Shown here: positions 25,258 to 37,500 of the stretch, piece after piece
Layout of the letters: every line of letters starts with the position of its first letter
Position numbering within the stretch: the first letter of the stretch is position 1
Source of the DNA: Argopecten irradians
Lineage: Eukaryota > Mollusca > Bivalvia > Pectinida > Pectinidae
NCBI RefSeq assembly: GCF_041381155.1
Contig: NC_091135.1
Location: forward strand, 5,130,620 to 5,194,619
Length of the DNA: 64,000 nucleotides
Direction of reading: 5' to 3'
Program-made: the position numbers and the translations under genes
Notes under the pieces: model-generated
Seen by the model: only the letters and a program-made list of their open reading frames with translations
What the model was told of the DNA's origin: nothing
Database searches by the model: none

Positions 25258-26923
25258 CACTGCCCTCCAAAAGTTCTGTTACACATGCATTTTTTATAAA
25301 TAAATTAAAAAAAACAAAATAATTTCAATTTTCTTTTAGTTAAAACGTGAATACTTTATTGTCCAAATACTTTTACAATTTTTCATGATAATGCAATGAC
25401 CCTGAGTTCATGTATTGTAATGAAATTGGAATATTTGTTAAAAATCAAAAATATTGTTATTCTGTTAATATTTTGTATATCCTCCACGTGCTCTAAGTAC
25501 TGCCTGTATACGGTCAGGCATACTTCTGATCAATGTTCTACATCTTCTAGCAGGTATCTCATTCCATGCTAGCTGCAATGCAGCTTCCAGTTCCCCAAGG
25601 TTTCCGCAATTGTGCTTGCGGACTTCCATACCAAGATCTCTCCACAGGTTTTCGATTGGGTTCAGGTCAGGCGATTGTGGGGGCCATTCCAAAGACTGAA
25701 TATTGTTTTCATCCTTCCATTCAGTTACTCTACGGGCTCTGTGGCATGGGGCACCATCATCCTGGGAGAAAAAGTTATTACCGTAGCCTAGCAGATGTGC
25801 TGATGGTATTGCACTGTTCTCTAAAATGTCAATGTACTTTATTCCGTTGAGATTTCCTTTCAAAGGAGTAAGATTTCCAGTCCCTCGGAAAGACATAGCA
25901 CCCTTAACCGTCACACCACCCCCACCAAACTTAACTGTAGGCACCGCACACTCGTGATGTAATTTTTCATTCACTCGTCTTCTCACGTACGTTCTGCCAT
26001 CTGTTTGGAAGAGAGTGAATCTTGACTCATCAGTCCATAGAACTGTTGACCAGTCCACCAAGGTCCAATTTGTGTGATTCTGTGCAAATGCCAACATCTT
26101 CTGAGGATGGGTAACTGTTAAGAGTGTTTTTGTGGCAGCAACACAACTCTTCAACCCTGCATTGTGTAATCTTCTCCTCACTTGTATTGGATGCCACAAC
26201 ACCAGTTGGGATCCATTCAGTTCGAAGTTCAGGAACGGTCTGCTTACGATTTCTAAGACTGGCCCGGACTAGCAATCTGTCATCCCGATCCTTAGAAATA
26301 CTTGGCCGACCAGAACGTTCCCGATCCTCGTAGTTACCCGTATCTTGGAATCTTTTAATAGCCCTGTACACGTTCTGTCTGTAACAAAAGAGAAATGGTC
26401 AAACTTTAAAACTGCATACCAAATTATGAATTGCGAAATCCTCAAAAGTTTCAAGGAAAACAATGATCACTCACCTGCTAGTTCCAAGTATCCTTGCAGT
26501 TTGTGCCGACGGAACACCATTACGATGGTTAAAAACACACAGAAAACGGTCTTCTCTAGATAATCGCTGCATTTCATAATTAAATCATACTTTAAGAATA
26601 ACAAAAATGATGACACATGGTGAGCAGTGATTAATTTTGTCATTTAAATTAAATTTCCATGGAAATACAGTCCATAAGTGAGTTTGTTTTACTATTTTTA
26701 GGCATTTGACAGGTCTGTATAAAATATGAAATAATTGAATTATTAATAAAAACCCGTCAAGGACTTAATGAGGACAATTATTTGTATTAAAATACCAAAG
26801 TAGCATTATCCCCCTTTACTTCATTTAAAACAAATGACAAAAAAAATCTATCCCCAATAATTTTGTCGAAAATAATTTTATACAGATTTAAGAGAGTTGT
26901 AACAGAACTTTTGGAGGGCAGTG
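25258..26923 (-). mobile_element. Tc1-like DNA transposon, 1666 bp
   Basis: A 26-bp perfect terminal inverted repeat starts CACTGCCCTCCAAAAGTTCT at 25258-25283; its complement is at 26898-26923. It is flanked by TA dinucleotides (25256-25257 and 26924-26925), the Tc1/mariner target duplication. Inside, on the minus strand, is a DD34E transposase with a frameshift. The perfect ends suggest the insertion is fairly young. Confidence 0.92.
25465..26572 (-). pseudogene. Tc1-like transposase, one intron, frameshifted
   Basis: Exon 1 is 26475-26572 (MQRLSREDRFLCVFNHRNGV..., first helix-turn-helix). A 96-bp GT-AG intron 26379-26474 follows. Exon 2 from 26378 continues QNVYRAIKRFQDTGNYEDRE and a GRPS motif (second DNA-binding part), then the DDE domain: VLWTDESRF (first D), QDDGAPCH (second D) and PDLNPIENLW (E), with 34 residues between the last two acids. 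The stop is about 25467. The frame shifts by one base at about 26175-26210: upstream reads TGVVASNTS, downstream VRRRLHNAGLK. One lesion in an otherwise intact sequence suggests recent inactivation. Confidence 0.85.
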
Positions 26924-28945
26924 TATATACACATGTATTATTGGTAAATGCATGGTTATTACAGACATGCTTGATTTACGCATATATAGTACATAAACAT
27001 GTACAGCTCCCGTCAGCTCCACTTCACAGTTGCCTGTCATGACAATATAATTGAGGTGTAATCAGCATCACTAACTATGTTTTACCTCATCCCAATTTAC
27101 CCCCACTTATAAATCCTTGCCCCCAGGATACGGAGTACTCAGGCTTCTAAAGATCTATTTGTGGTTTTGAAGAGAAACCAGAGTACCCAGGCTCCCCAAC
27201 ATGCATGTACATGTATCTAATAACAAGGATTTTTAAGTGAGACGTCCTTGCTAATAAGAATGGTATCTATGTGGTTTCAAATTCATATAATCTTATATGT
27301 ACTCATTTCACTGATTTAGGTAGTTCCAAAAATCATTTCCAGCTCTTATGTTTGTATTAATAAAATCAAAAACCTATGCGTTGTAATCAAATTGTTGGAA
27401 TTTTTTTATCGGTGAATAAAGTAATAAACGCTTTTCTTGAATCGTGACTATGGAAGATACGGCACAATAACTTTAAAATACGTACTGAATCTTTTTTTCT
27501 TTTTAATTTCCTCTTTTGTGCCCAATCCCTTCGGGTTATTGTAAACTTATTCTCGCTGCGTCATTTCACCCCCTGACTTTTTCTCGGCGATTTAATATGG
27601 AACGTTTTCGCATCGATAATTAATGATCCACAGATTCAAACAAAATAAATTAAGTGTATAGTTCGCAATATATTTCAGGCATAAATCATGGAAAATACCT
27701 ATTTTATTACACTCATAGTAACGCTATAGTTCAATGAAAACACAAAGACAGGGATTCAATGTTCTGTTTATTTGATGATGTTTTAACAAGGTTTAATAAC
27801 GATGATTCACTAAGCTTAAAAAAGTGTACAAACTTGCATATAGTTCTACTCCTTTACCGTATAACACACTGAACAACAATTAATCTGGCAACCTGTTACT
27901 ACATCTTGTGCAATAAAAGGGTCCATGAACTTGTACAATTTCCTTTGCGGACCTTATGAAATAACCACTGAGAATTCTCTTCCATTCTGATGGCTAAAAC
28001 CATGCGTACAAATTTACTTTATTTTTAATATCGTAATACATAACTGTAATTCAAATATATCGCCTATTCATTAAATTTAAAGTTTAAATAACTATGGATC
28101 TTTGTCTTATTTTTTATATTGCTTCAAATAATAATAAAGAAATGTTTTATAAATCAAAACATTAAGTGATTTTTATCATCGATGGCAAGCTTTCTTACCG
28201 TTGTTTATTATTGTAGAACAAAAAACAAAACTAAATGTGGCAAAACTGTTTTGTTATTGTTTTAGTTGATTGAATTTATGCTGTCTACAGAATTTTTGTT
28301 TATACCAGTTGTATTGCATTGGATATTATAAATGTATTTTGACGGCTATCCAGAATCATCTGTGAGGGAGCTGTACAATACAAGTACTCTGGTACTACTA
28401 CATAAGACATTACACTTTGACAGTCAGATGTCAAATGCTTCACAGGGAATACTATTGAACGGTTGGACTATTCAGATGATATAGGTAAGTGGCCGTTTTC
28501 ATTTTTCCTATTTGTGTCAACATATTCCATCTTTTGATGGTTTGAAGAGCACCTGACGCATGTTTTGTTCCCCTTTATAGGTATAGTTTTGAAAAACAAC
28601 GTGTAATGCTATACAGAACATTCAAATTGGAGCTAGAATGGGGGTCAGAGAAATGACTAGATCGACACCACTGATGGATCACTTCAAATAGCTTCTAGAA
28701 TATCCTAAATATCTCCCAAATCTACCCTTCCAATGATTTCTACTGATTTTTTTATATATCTGTCAAATTACTTCTTGTCAGTTATCATTCTTTTAACTTT
28801 TGAAGCAAGTTATTTTTGTATTTGAGTTGAATTAATGATTTTCACTAAGGAGAAACCTTTCGCAATTTATCAATGATTTGACGAGATAATGTTGGGTTAG
28901 ACAGGGAGATGTTCTAATTACATTGACAACAACATGTTTGATTAA

Positions 28946-29026
28946 GTTACCGTGGTAACATAAAGTTATAGCTACATAAGCCACATACCCTTTGTGACTT
29001 TCAACATATTATGTTACCATGGTAAC
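28946..29026. promoter_or_regulatory. Paired X-box-like (RFX) palindromes
   Basis: GTTACCGTGGTAAC at 28946-28959 and GTTACCATGGTAAC at 29013-29026, 67 bp apart start to start. The second is a perfect palindrome matching the RFX X-box pattern. There is no neighbouring gene start, so function is unsupported. Confidence 0.25.
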
Positions 29027-32000
29027 AGGTTGCTATAAGCAATGTTATGTTGGTGCAAAGAATCTAAAAGTCACGCTACCTTGATAACATTGAAGATTTC
29101 GGCAGTATTATAGGGTAGTATATAAACGTATACATCACTGAATTTGTAATATATGTATATATATATATTCACTACATTTGCACATTGACTGTGACGAATG
29201 CATAAAGTAAACATTTCAAAGTGTAACTAGCAAGTAAGTAAAGCTACAAAAACACAAATAAAAATAATGAAATGTAATTTCAAATAAATATCTTTAAACA
29301 AAAATCATTGCATTGCTAACTTTTCAATCCATGATTGACAATCTTATTAAAAGCAAATCTCCTATATCGCTGTCCATAGACCGTCCACTCGAACGACACA
29401 GAATGTGACAAAGAAGGATTAATTTTGATTAGATTGCCAAACTTGCAAACACGAATCGTCAGATGATCTTTCACATTACTATTTTGTACTAATTACCGCT
29501 AAAATTTAACATTTAATAATCACTAAATGATATTACAATACTATGTACGTACCAACACCACAGATCTCATGCATAACCATATCAACTTCTGGGCAGCATC
29601 ACAATGTGTAAACTTGATGAAACTTAATGGTCCAAACACGTGACTCGATCTACATTTGTGGAATACGATAAATCTACAGGAATATGAACACATTGTCCAC
29701 ATGGCACATAGACCCGCTCACCACCTAAAGCACCTACACGAATAATAATGGAAACTATGTCTCTAATACATCAAATCTTCTTCTGTTCTCCTTCAAGAAA
29801 AAACGACAAAAATGATCGTAATCATAAACTGGTTGTCTGCAGGATATTCTTGGTTTATCTTAATTAAGACTCACTAATCACTTACTAATCATGTTCTACA
29901 AAACAGTAAGCAGATGATATAAGAAAGTCACAATATGATTGGTCGTTTCATACCATCAGACCGTTTCACTTTTTAAGTTGCCATGCAAAGGGAAAATCAA
30001 AATATATTGCAAAAAAAAATAAGTTCAAAATTTCTATATAAAATGCATTATTTGATAAATGAACATAAAATGCATCACATTAGATATCAAGGGACAGAAA
30101 TCCACTATTTATCATATAATTAGAAAGGCTTATCAATATACTCGAAAAATAATGTTTACATAATAAAAACAAAGTTATCTATAAAATCACCATACGATAA
30201 TAACATAATAGAACTTTTGTATATATGGTAGTTTGATTTCACTTTTGGTGGGAGTAAACGATGTCTTTCAATACCAAACCATATAACAATGAAAACAACT
30301 TTTCTCCAAAATATAATCCTGCTTCATTAAAATTTTGATAGATACTTATGTTCTATAGTATGTACATGTTGATTGATTAACATTCATCACAGTGTCAAGG
30401 GTCAGACATAAAATAAGACCCAGGAATGTTACAAAAAAGCGGGTAAAATCAAAGCCTCTCCTAATACTTCAACTCCCAGGAATTCAGAACGATCGTATAA
30501 TACATATATAACTCCAAATGATTCGAATATAAAACAAATGAACAGCGAGGACAGATATCTATACCCAGTATTATATACCGATGATCGGCCGTAACTAGTG
30601 ATTCATTAAACCATAGGAAACGGCGTTCCTGATAACAGTCACAAAATAATGGACGTCAATACTGAACACAATACTGTCAAGAGCCAATATCAGAAAGAGC
30701 GTTACTTAAAATGTATCTTGAAACAATTACTTCCATAACAATGTTATTCAGAATTTCTTCTCAAATAACAAAGCTATACTGAAGGCTCAGAAGTAATTCA
30801 GGACCAGAAATATGAACTAATTTCGTTATGTAAACCGAAAAAAAAAAGTAACTTCACATGCGTTGGTATAACATGTTTTTACTACAAGTCACCTTTTTTA
30901 TATGCACATTATTGAGTTTCATCTTGTAAATTGGACGCGAGTGAAGTTGATCCCCAAAAGTAATCAGGTACATTACTAGCTGAAAATGATCTTTGATGGT
31001 AAATCGCATTTTCTTTTCAAAATCATCTTTGTACCACTCTTTTTGTTGAACATCAAAACATGAACAAATCCCAATCTAAGTGTCTTTAAACAAATATTAA
31101 AATAATGGCACAAAAATAATTATGCTTAACTGTTTTGGTATGGTTTTTTGAAAAAAAAAACCCATACTACATGATGTCCATGATTTCCTGATAACCACGA
31201 GGGATATCAGTTTGAAAATATCAGATTACACATTTCATGATAACTCATAAAGAACCTGTCACCTATTGCAGATATTATAAATACTAAAATAATGAAGAAC
31301 ATGCTCGAATACAAATTAGTACTTATTTTGGAATAACTTTTAAAGAACGAATATTTATTGATTTATTGCAGGCGTTATGAATACTGAATACTGGAAGAGT
31401 TATGAAAAACATTTGCTTTCTGAAGACAGCTATGCATAGTCAATGGTTTTAGCTGCTAAAAACACATGTCTGTTAGAGACATGTCCGTTTTCGGTTAAAC
31501 TATAATTTTCCTCTATATATAGTCATTTGCCAAAACATAATTACAAATCAATAGACAAAACACATATCATTCAATAACTAATGAATATTCAATAGACAAC
31601 TAATTAACTGAACATAATTGGTGTGGGAAACACAGCTGTAGTTGCCATGCCAGCATGACATTTTGCCCTATCCGAGGCTCGGTCCTGAGAAAACCAGCAC
31701 CATGGGGAAACATAGACCCCTGTAGGTCAGTGTTTCTCACAAGACTTGTCTGATATGCCAGAAACATCCAAAATGGTTAAAGAGGGTCCAGAGATACACA
31801 ATGCAAAACAATGTGTTACAAAACACCTGCTCTGCATTTCTAGATTGTAGTAAGGGAATGGGGTTCCCTACGGGTAGGAAACGTATTCAGATTAACCAAA
31901 CTCTCAGAGGACTTGAGAAATAAAATGCATTCAAATTAAGGAAATATGGTTCAATTTTAGTCACTATTACGGTCTAACATTGGCCACATAAGTGTGATTT

Positions 32001-34202
32001 GATGTAAAGCTAATTTTTGATAAGCACTAGGTAATTAAAGCTATAGCATTCTAAATACAATCTATTTTAAACTTTTCAAAGATTTAGTATTAAAGAACTG
32101 AAATTATACTACTGCTTTGGATTCTGATCTTTTGATTGAAGTATTTTAAGAATAACCTAAAAGGTAAAGTACAGTTATTAATTATTGTCTATTTCACCAA
32201 GACATGTTAAGGTATTATCATATGGTGTTAAACTGCCTTATACACATGGATTAAAATTCTCCAATTTTCCTTAAATAGCCATGTTATAAGTCCAAAAACC
32301 ATAAAATCATATTCTACATTAACATAAAATGAATTAGATCATCCTTAAATCAAATAATAAATAATATATTTTATCCTTTTTTAATTCATTTTACAAAGTT
32401 AACAAATTATGAGCTTGTCAGGAACGAAGAAACGTTAACCCACAAGGTCGGCTGACGGCTGGAAGATTGAAGATTAATGTAATTAATTATTAATAAATGA
32501 ATATCTAATACAAGTACACATATATGGTTCTCTACACTAAACATTGCATAATACAGTTAAAATACAAATCAAAATATACACACAAAATTTTTAAAGTATT
32601 TCTTAGAATACTAAATATAGGTATTTATATATAATTTAAGTACAACAATATCTCATGTTCACATCTCGGTCAGTTCTAAACAAACACACACACACACAAA
32701 AACACTCATGCAAATCTGAACAAACATGCTACTGATGATGCAAGCAAATTACAGTCTTACACAAAATTCATATAAAAATAATCACCGTACTATTATTTTG
32801 CTAAAATTTTCAGAATGATATACATCTATAACATAATTGCTTTAGTCTAGCTTTATAAATCATTTAACTAATAATTTAAGTTTATCTTAATTTATCCTAA
32901 TATAAATAAGATGATGGTATTTCTTGACAAACATGAACAAGATTATATCAATTTTGCCGTCACTCTACCCCAAAAAATCTTTGCATATAAAATTACTGAG
33001 TAAATTACAAATCAAACAAAACCTTGAGACAATTGCTTGTTATTTAAAAAGTAAAATCAAGATACATTAGATCCATGATTTTAATACTGTAGAATAAATC
33101 CCTGTATAAAATATCAAACATTGACCCTGGAACTTCGACAAAGGGTAAAGGTCATATCAGATCAATCAGATATAAGGTCAAGGGTTAATTTTAGACCTAA
33201 GGACTAACCGGTAGATATGAACGAGATTGCCAGATGCAAAACTGACCTATGGCTAAGGTTACAGCTAACCGCAAGCCGACGTTGGCTGACCTATCTTGAC
33301 CTTAAAATGACCTCATGATCATAACAGTACCTTCAAGATTATATGCCTCAGAATGAACCAGTGCCTTATTTTATCAGTATACATTGACTGAAGAGAAATC
33401 TTTAACTTAGGATTCTCCACAGGAAAGAATTTCTGAATTTCAAGCAAGAAACATTTCTTAAAATGAAATTTTCCTCTTAAATTCAGTTATGCACTCCTAG
33501 GAAAATTTCCAAGTTAAGGAATGTTGACAAAGCTGGTGCCCAGTGGGAGATTTCAGGAGGACTAGATCTTAAAATGTCAATTACATATTTCGGAATGGTT
33601 TCTAATCATTACATATAAATGATTAAAATAACAATTAAAAACACAAGCAAACATATAGCCAACTAATGATCTAAACTGTGAATTGTAATCATTGTACAAC
33701 ATTGTGACAATACCCTTAAAATCACTTATGGAAGTTGACTTTACGAATATCACAACAGCATACTGCTATCCCATCCATAAAATCAAAATATAAATTAATG
33801 TGTATCATGATGATCAGCTTCAAAATACATCGTTTACCAACTGATATTACAAATTTCAAGCATACAGTTCTGTCCAATGTAAAAATGCTACCTCACAGGC
33901 CCATTTTATTTCAATTCTTAAATGTACTTGACTTATGACTATACCACTCACGTTAGCAAAACCATGCCAACATCCAAGTTGTAACAAGGTATGGAAAACT
34001 CACTTATACATGTAGTATCATATTTGTTGGCAAACTAGCATATACCCCAAACTTTTTTTAACAGTTTGGCAAAGAACATCATCACACAATATTATTGAAA
34101 TTGATAGTATTCCATTAATTAGCATCATTCTCTAAAGCTGATACCTTTCTTTACATGATGAAATTGAGGTAAGTAAATGTTTGATAACATTTCCTTACAT
34201 TG

Positions 34203-34208
34203 TTTATT
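34203..34208 (-). terminator. Candidate polyadenylation signal of GALNT gene
   Basis: AATAAA on the minus strand, about 265 bp after the stop codon. It is the nearest canonical hexamer I noticed downstream of the coding end. Confidence 0.4.
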
Positions 34209-34472
34209 TTCCTGTCACGTACTCAGATTGTGTCAATGTTTGCCCTAAAGTCCTCAGTCCATCATCAGCATGGGCTTTTATACTTAACTGACAGGTCACA
34301 TCTCCAGTCATGGCTCGGCTTCCCTCACTAAGCCTCACCTCCTACTTAACTGAACATCACACATAGCTGGCCATGTTTAGTCTGTCTCCATTCTTACAGT
34401 CGTGGAAGATAATTAAACATAACAAGCTTTTATCACAAGTTCTTACACTGAATACTAAACTAAATCTCCTTT

Positions 34473-34527
34473 CACCATTTCATATCTTTGATAATCCATT
34501 TTTGAGAAGCACTACCATCACATGCAC
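34473..34527 (-). CDS. GALNT last coding exon, with one-base frame offset
   Basis: Continues ACDGSASQ, expected to be followed by x-W of the last QxW motif. As read, the frame gives NGLSKI and a TGA. One more A in the run of four A at about 34500 would give KWIIKDMKW and the stop at 34473-34475, which is the family's normal ending. The offset lies in a homopolymer. Confidence 0.75.
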
Positions 34528-37500
34528 CTGAAACACAGACAAAATTTAGTTAGAAGGGACCTTAAATAACAACGAAGTTAAAGTTTAATCTTCAATGTCT
34601 GACAATCACTGTATTATGTACTAAGCCCCCCACACAGGATACATATAGAGATGGATGCAAGGAATGTAGAAAACAAGGATCAAGAAGTCAAACAGGGTAA
34701 GGGGACAAGAGGTAAAACACAGTAAAGGGGCAAAGAATGATAAAAAAAGAGCAAGGAAACAAGGGAACAAGAGGCGAAATAGGGCAAGGCGACCACAAAG
34801 CCACAAGGGAACGAAATCAGAAATAAGGCAAGGCAACAAAGGAACAAGAGCAAAAATAGCGCAAGGCGACAAGGGAGATAAAGGTGAAATAGCGCAAGGT
34901 GCCAAGGGAGCAAAATGTGAGATAGGGCATGGTGACAAGTGAACAAAAGGTGAAATAGGGCAAGGCGACCAGGGAGCTAGAGATAAAATAGGGCAAGGTG
35001 AAAAGTGAACAAGAGGTAGAATAAGGTAAGGCAACAAGGAAACTAAACGTGAAATAGGGCAAACAGGTAACAAACGAACAAGAGGTGAAATAGGGCAAGG
35101 CAACAAGGAAACTAAACGTGAAATAGGGCAAAAAGGTGACAAACGAACAAGAGGTGAAATAGGGCAAGGCAACAAGAAAACTAAAAGGGAAATAGGGCAA
35201 ACAGGTAACAAACGAACAAGAGGTGAAATAGGGCAAGGCAACCAGGAAACTAAACATGAAATAGGGCAAAAAGGTGACAAGCGAACAAGAGGTGAAATAG
35301 GGCAAGGCAACAAGAAAACTAAAAGGGAAATAGGGCAAAAATGTGACAAACGAACAAGAGGTGAAATAGGGCAAGGCAACAAGAAAACTAAAAGGGAAAT
35401 AGGGCAAACAGGTAACAAACGAACAAGAGGTGAAATAGGGCAAGGCAACAAGGAAACTAAACGTGAAATAGGGCAAACAGGTAACAAACGAACAAGAGGT
35501 GAAATAGGGCAAGGTAACAAGAAAACTAAAAGGGAAATAGGGCAAAAAGATGACAAATGAACAAGAGGTGAAATAGGGCAAGGCAACAAGAAAACTAAAA
35601 GGGAAATAGGGCAAAAAGGTAACAAACCAACAAGAGGTGAAATAGGACAAGGCAACAAGAAAACTAAAAGGGAAATAGGGCAAAAAGGTAACAAAGGGAC
35701 AAGAGGTGAAATAGGACAAGGCAACAAGAAAACTAAAAGGGAAATAGGGCAAAAAGGTAACAAACGAACAAGAGGTGAAATAGGGCAAGGCAACAAGAAA
35801 ACTAAAAGGGAAATAGGGCAAAAAGGTAACAAACCAACAAGAGGTGAAATAGGACAAGGCAACAAGGAAACTAAACGTGAAATAGGGCAAACAGGTAACA
35901 AACGAACAAGAGGTGAAATAGGGCAAGGCAACAAGGAAACTAAACGTGAAATAGGGCAAAAAGGTAACAAACGAACAAGAGGTGAAATAGGACAAGGCAA
36001 CAAGGAAACTAAACGTGAAATAGGGCAAAAAGGTAACAAACCAACAAGAGGTGAAATAGGACAAGGCAACAAGAAAACTAAAAGGGAAATAGGGCAAAAA
36101 GGTGACAAACGAACAAGAGGTGAAATAGGGCAAGGCAACAAGGAAACTAAACGTGAAATAGGGCAAAAAGGTGACAAGCGAACAAGAGGTGAAATAGGGC
36201 AAGGCAACAAGAAAACTAAAAGGGAAATAGGGCAAAAAGGTGACAAGGGAACAATAGGTGAACTAGGGCAAGGTGACAAGGGAACAAGGCCTGAAATAAG
36301 GCAAAAAGGTGACAGGGGAACAAGAGGTGAAATAAGGCAAGGCAACAAAGGAACAAGAAGTAAAATAGGGCAAGATGCCAAAGGAACAATAATTAAAATA
36401 GGGCAAGGCCATAAGGAAGAGAGAGGTGAAATAGGTCAAGGTGACAAGGGAACAAGAAGTTAAATAGGGCAAGGTGACAAGGGAACAAGAGATGAAAGAG
36501 GGCAACTGCTAGTGAACAATAAAATCACAAAATTAAGTTATCACGAAAATAAGTTGATTTACAGTAATTCGGACTTTCATAAAAGTAACACATGACATTG
36601 AGTAATAATAACAAGGGAGAGGATGAAAATGAACAACTTACCAATTGTAGGTGACTCCCTATCTGATGGCTTGGCAGCACCTAGACACTGTTTACTATTA
36701 ATGTGGCGAAGTTCCAATGTCTGTAAAAAAAACCCACACTAAACTTAACAATGGAAACAAACATTGGAAACAGGGTGATCATATTGGATATCAAACAAAA
36801 CATTACTACAGAATATTTTATACAATAAATAAAGGCATTAAATATCATCCAAAATGAAAACAAAGTCTGATTTTTTTTTTATTTCCATATACCTGGTAAT
36901 AAAGGTCCTGAACAATCATTGCTAAAATCAACTGTTCTCAAAGACAAACTAGTTCTGGATTTTAGTTGTGAGGAATCTATGTCCAAATTAATGGGAGGAA
37001 TATGTTTTACCAAGTCAAAAGCAAGAAAACTTACAAGCTGAGCTGATAGTTGCTATTTAGTTAAGTAATGTTATATGGCAAACTACTATTGTTACAGAAC
37101 AAGTTCGGTAAAATAATTTCACAGCAAGATGATACATAAATATAAAAGATTAATTCATGTAGTGTAAAGCTACATGATTATCACAACAAACTTTAATTCG
37201 CTTGACATTACATGCTTTTGTCTAGAACATACAAAATTTTTCATCAATTTATATTTTTTTTTAATAATTAACAAATATGGAAGTGTTTTTCCCCTCAATC
37301 TTAAAGATGCTCCACCGCCGACAGAGCATTAATGATATTCATCATTTGAACAATAATCAGTGTTTAATCGTGTATATGTATGTCTAATTAACACAAAAAA
37401 TGATATAAAATAGTTTATTTTGCCTTTGGGTCATGAGCAATCATTACTTCATTCCATATCGGATATAGTGCCACGGAATTTTTTGGGATGCAATTAATTA

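Larger units (their letters stand above)
26924..34472. other. Gene-free stretch and probable 3' UTR/downstream flank of GALNT
   Basis: No coding exon recognised. The part just below 34472 is probably 3' UTR of the minus-strand GALNT gene, with AATAAA on the minus strand at 34203-34208. Two 14-bp palindromes of X-box type lie at 28946-28959 and 29013-29026. A weak inverted repeat (TGTGGGAAACAC / GTGTTTCTCACA) spans about 31621-31742. Nothing else is evident. Confidence 0.4.

Noticed and set aside
25566..25850. Plus-strand frame inside the Tc1-like element
   Set aside because: Antisense shadow of the transposase.
34621..36381. 586-codon minus-strand open frame, and a 472-codon frame overlapping it
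   Set aside because: Both are the 69-bp minisatellite translated. Two long frames over the same array, extreme L/P/F/S content and position inside a GALNT intron argue against a gene.
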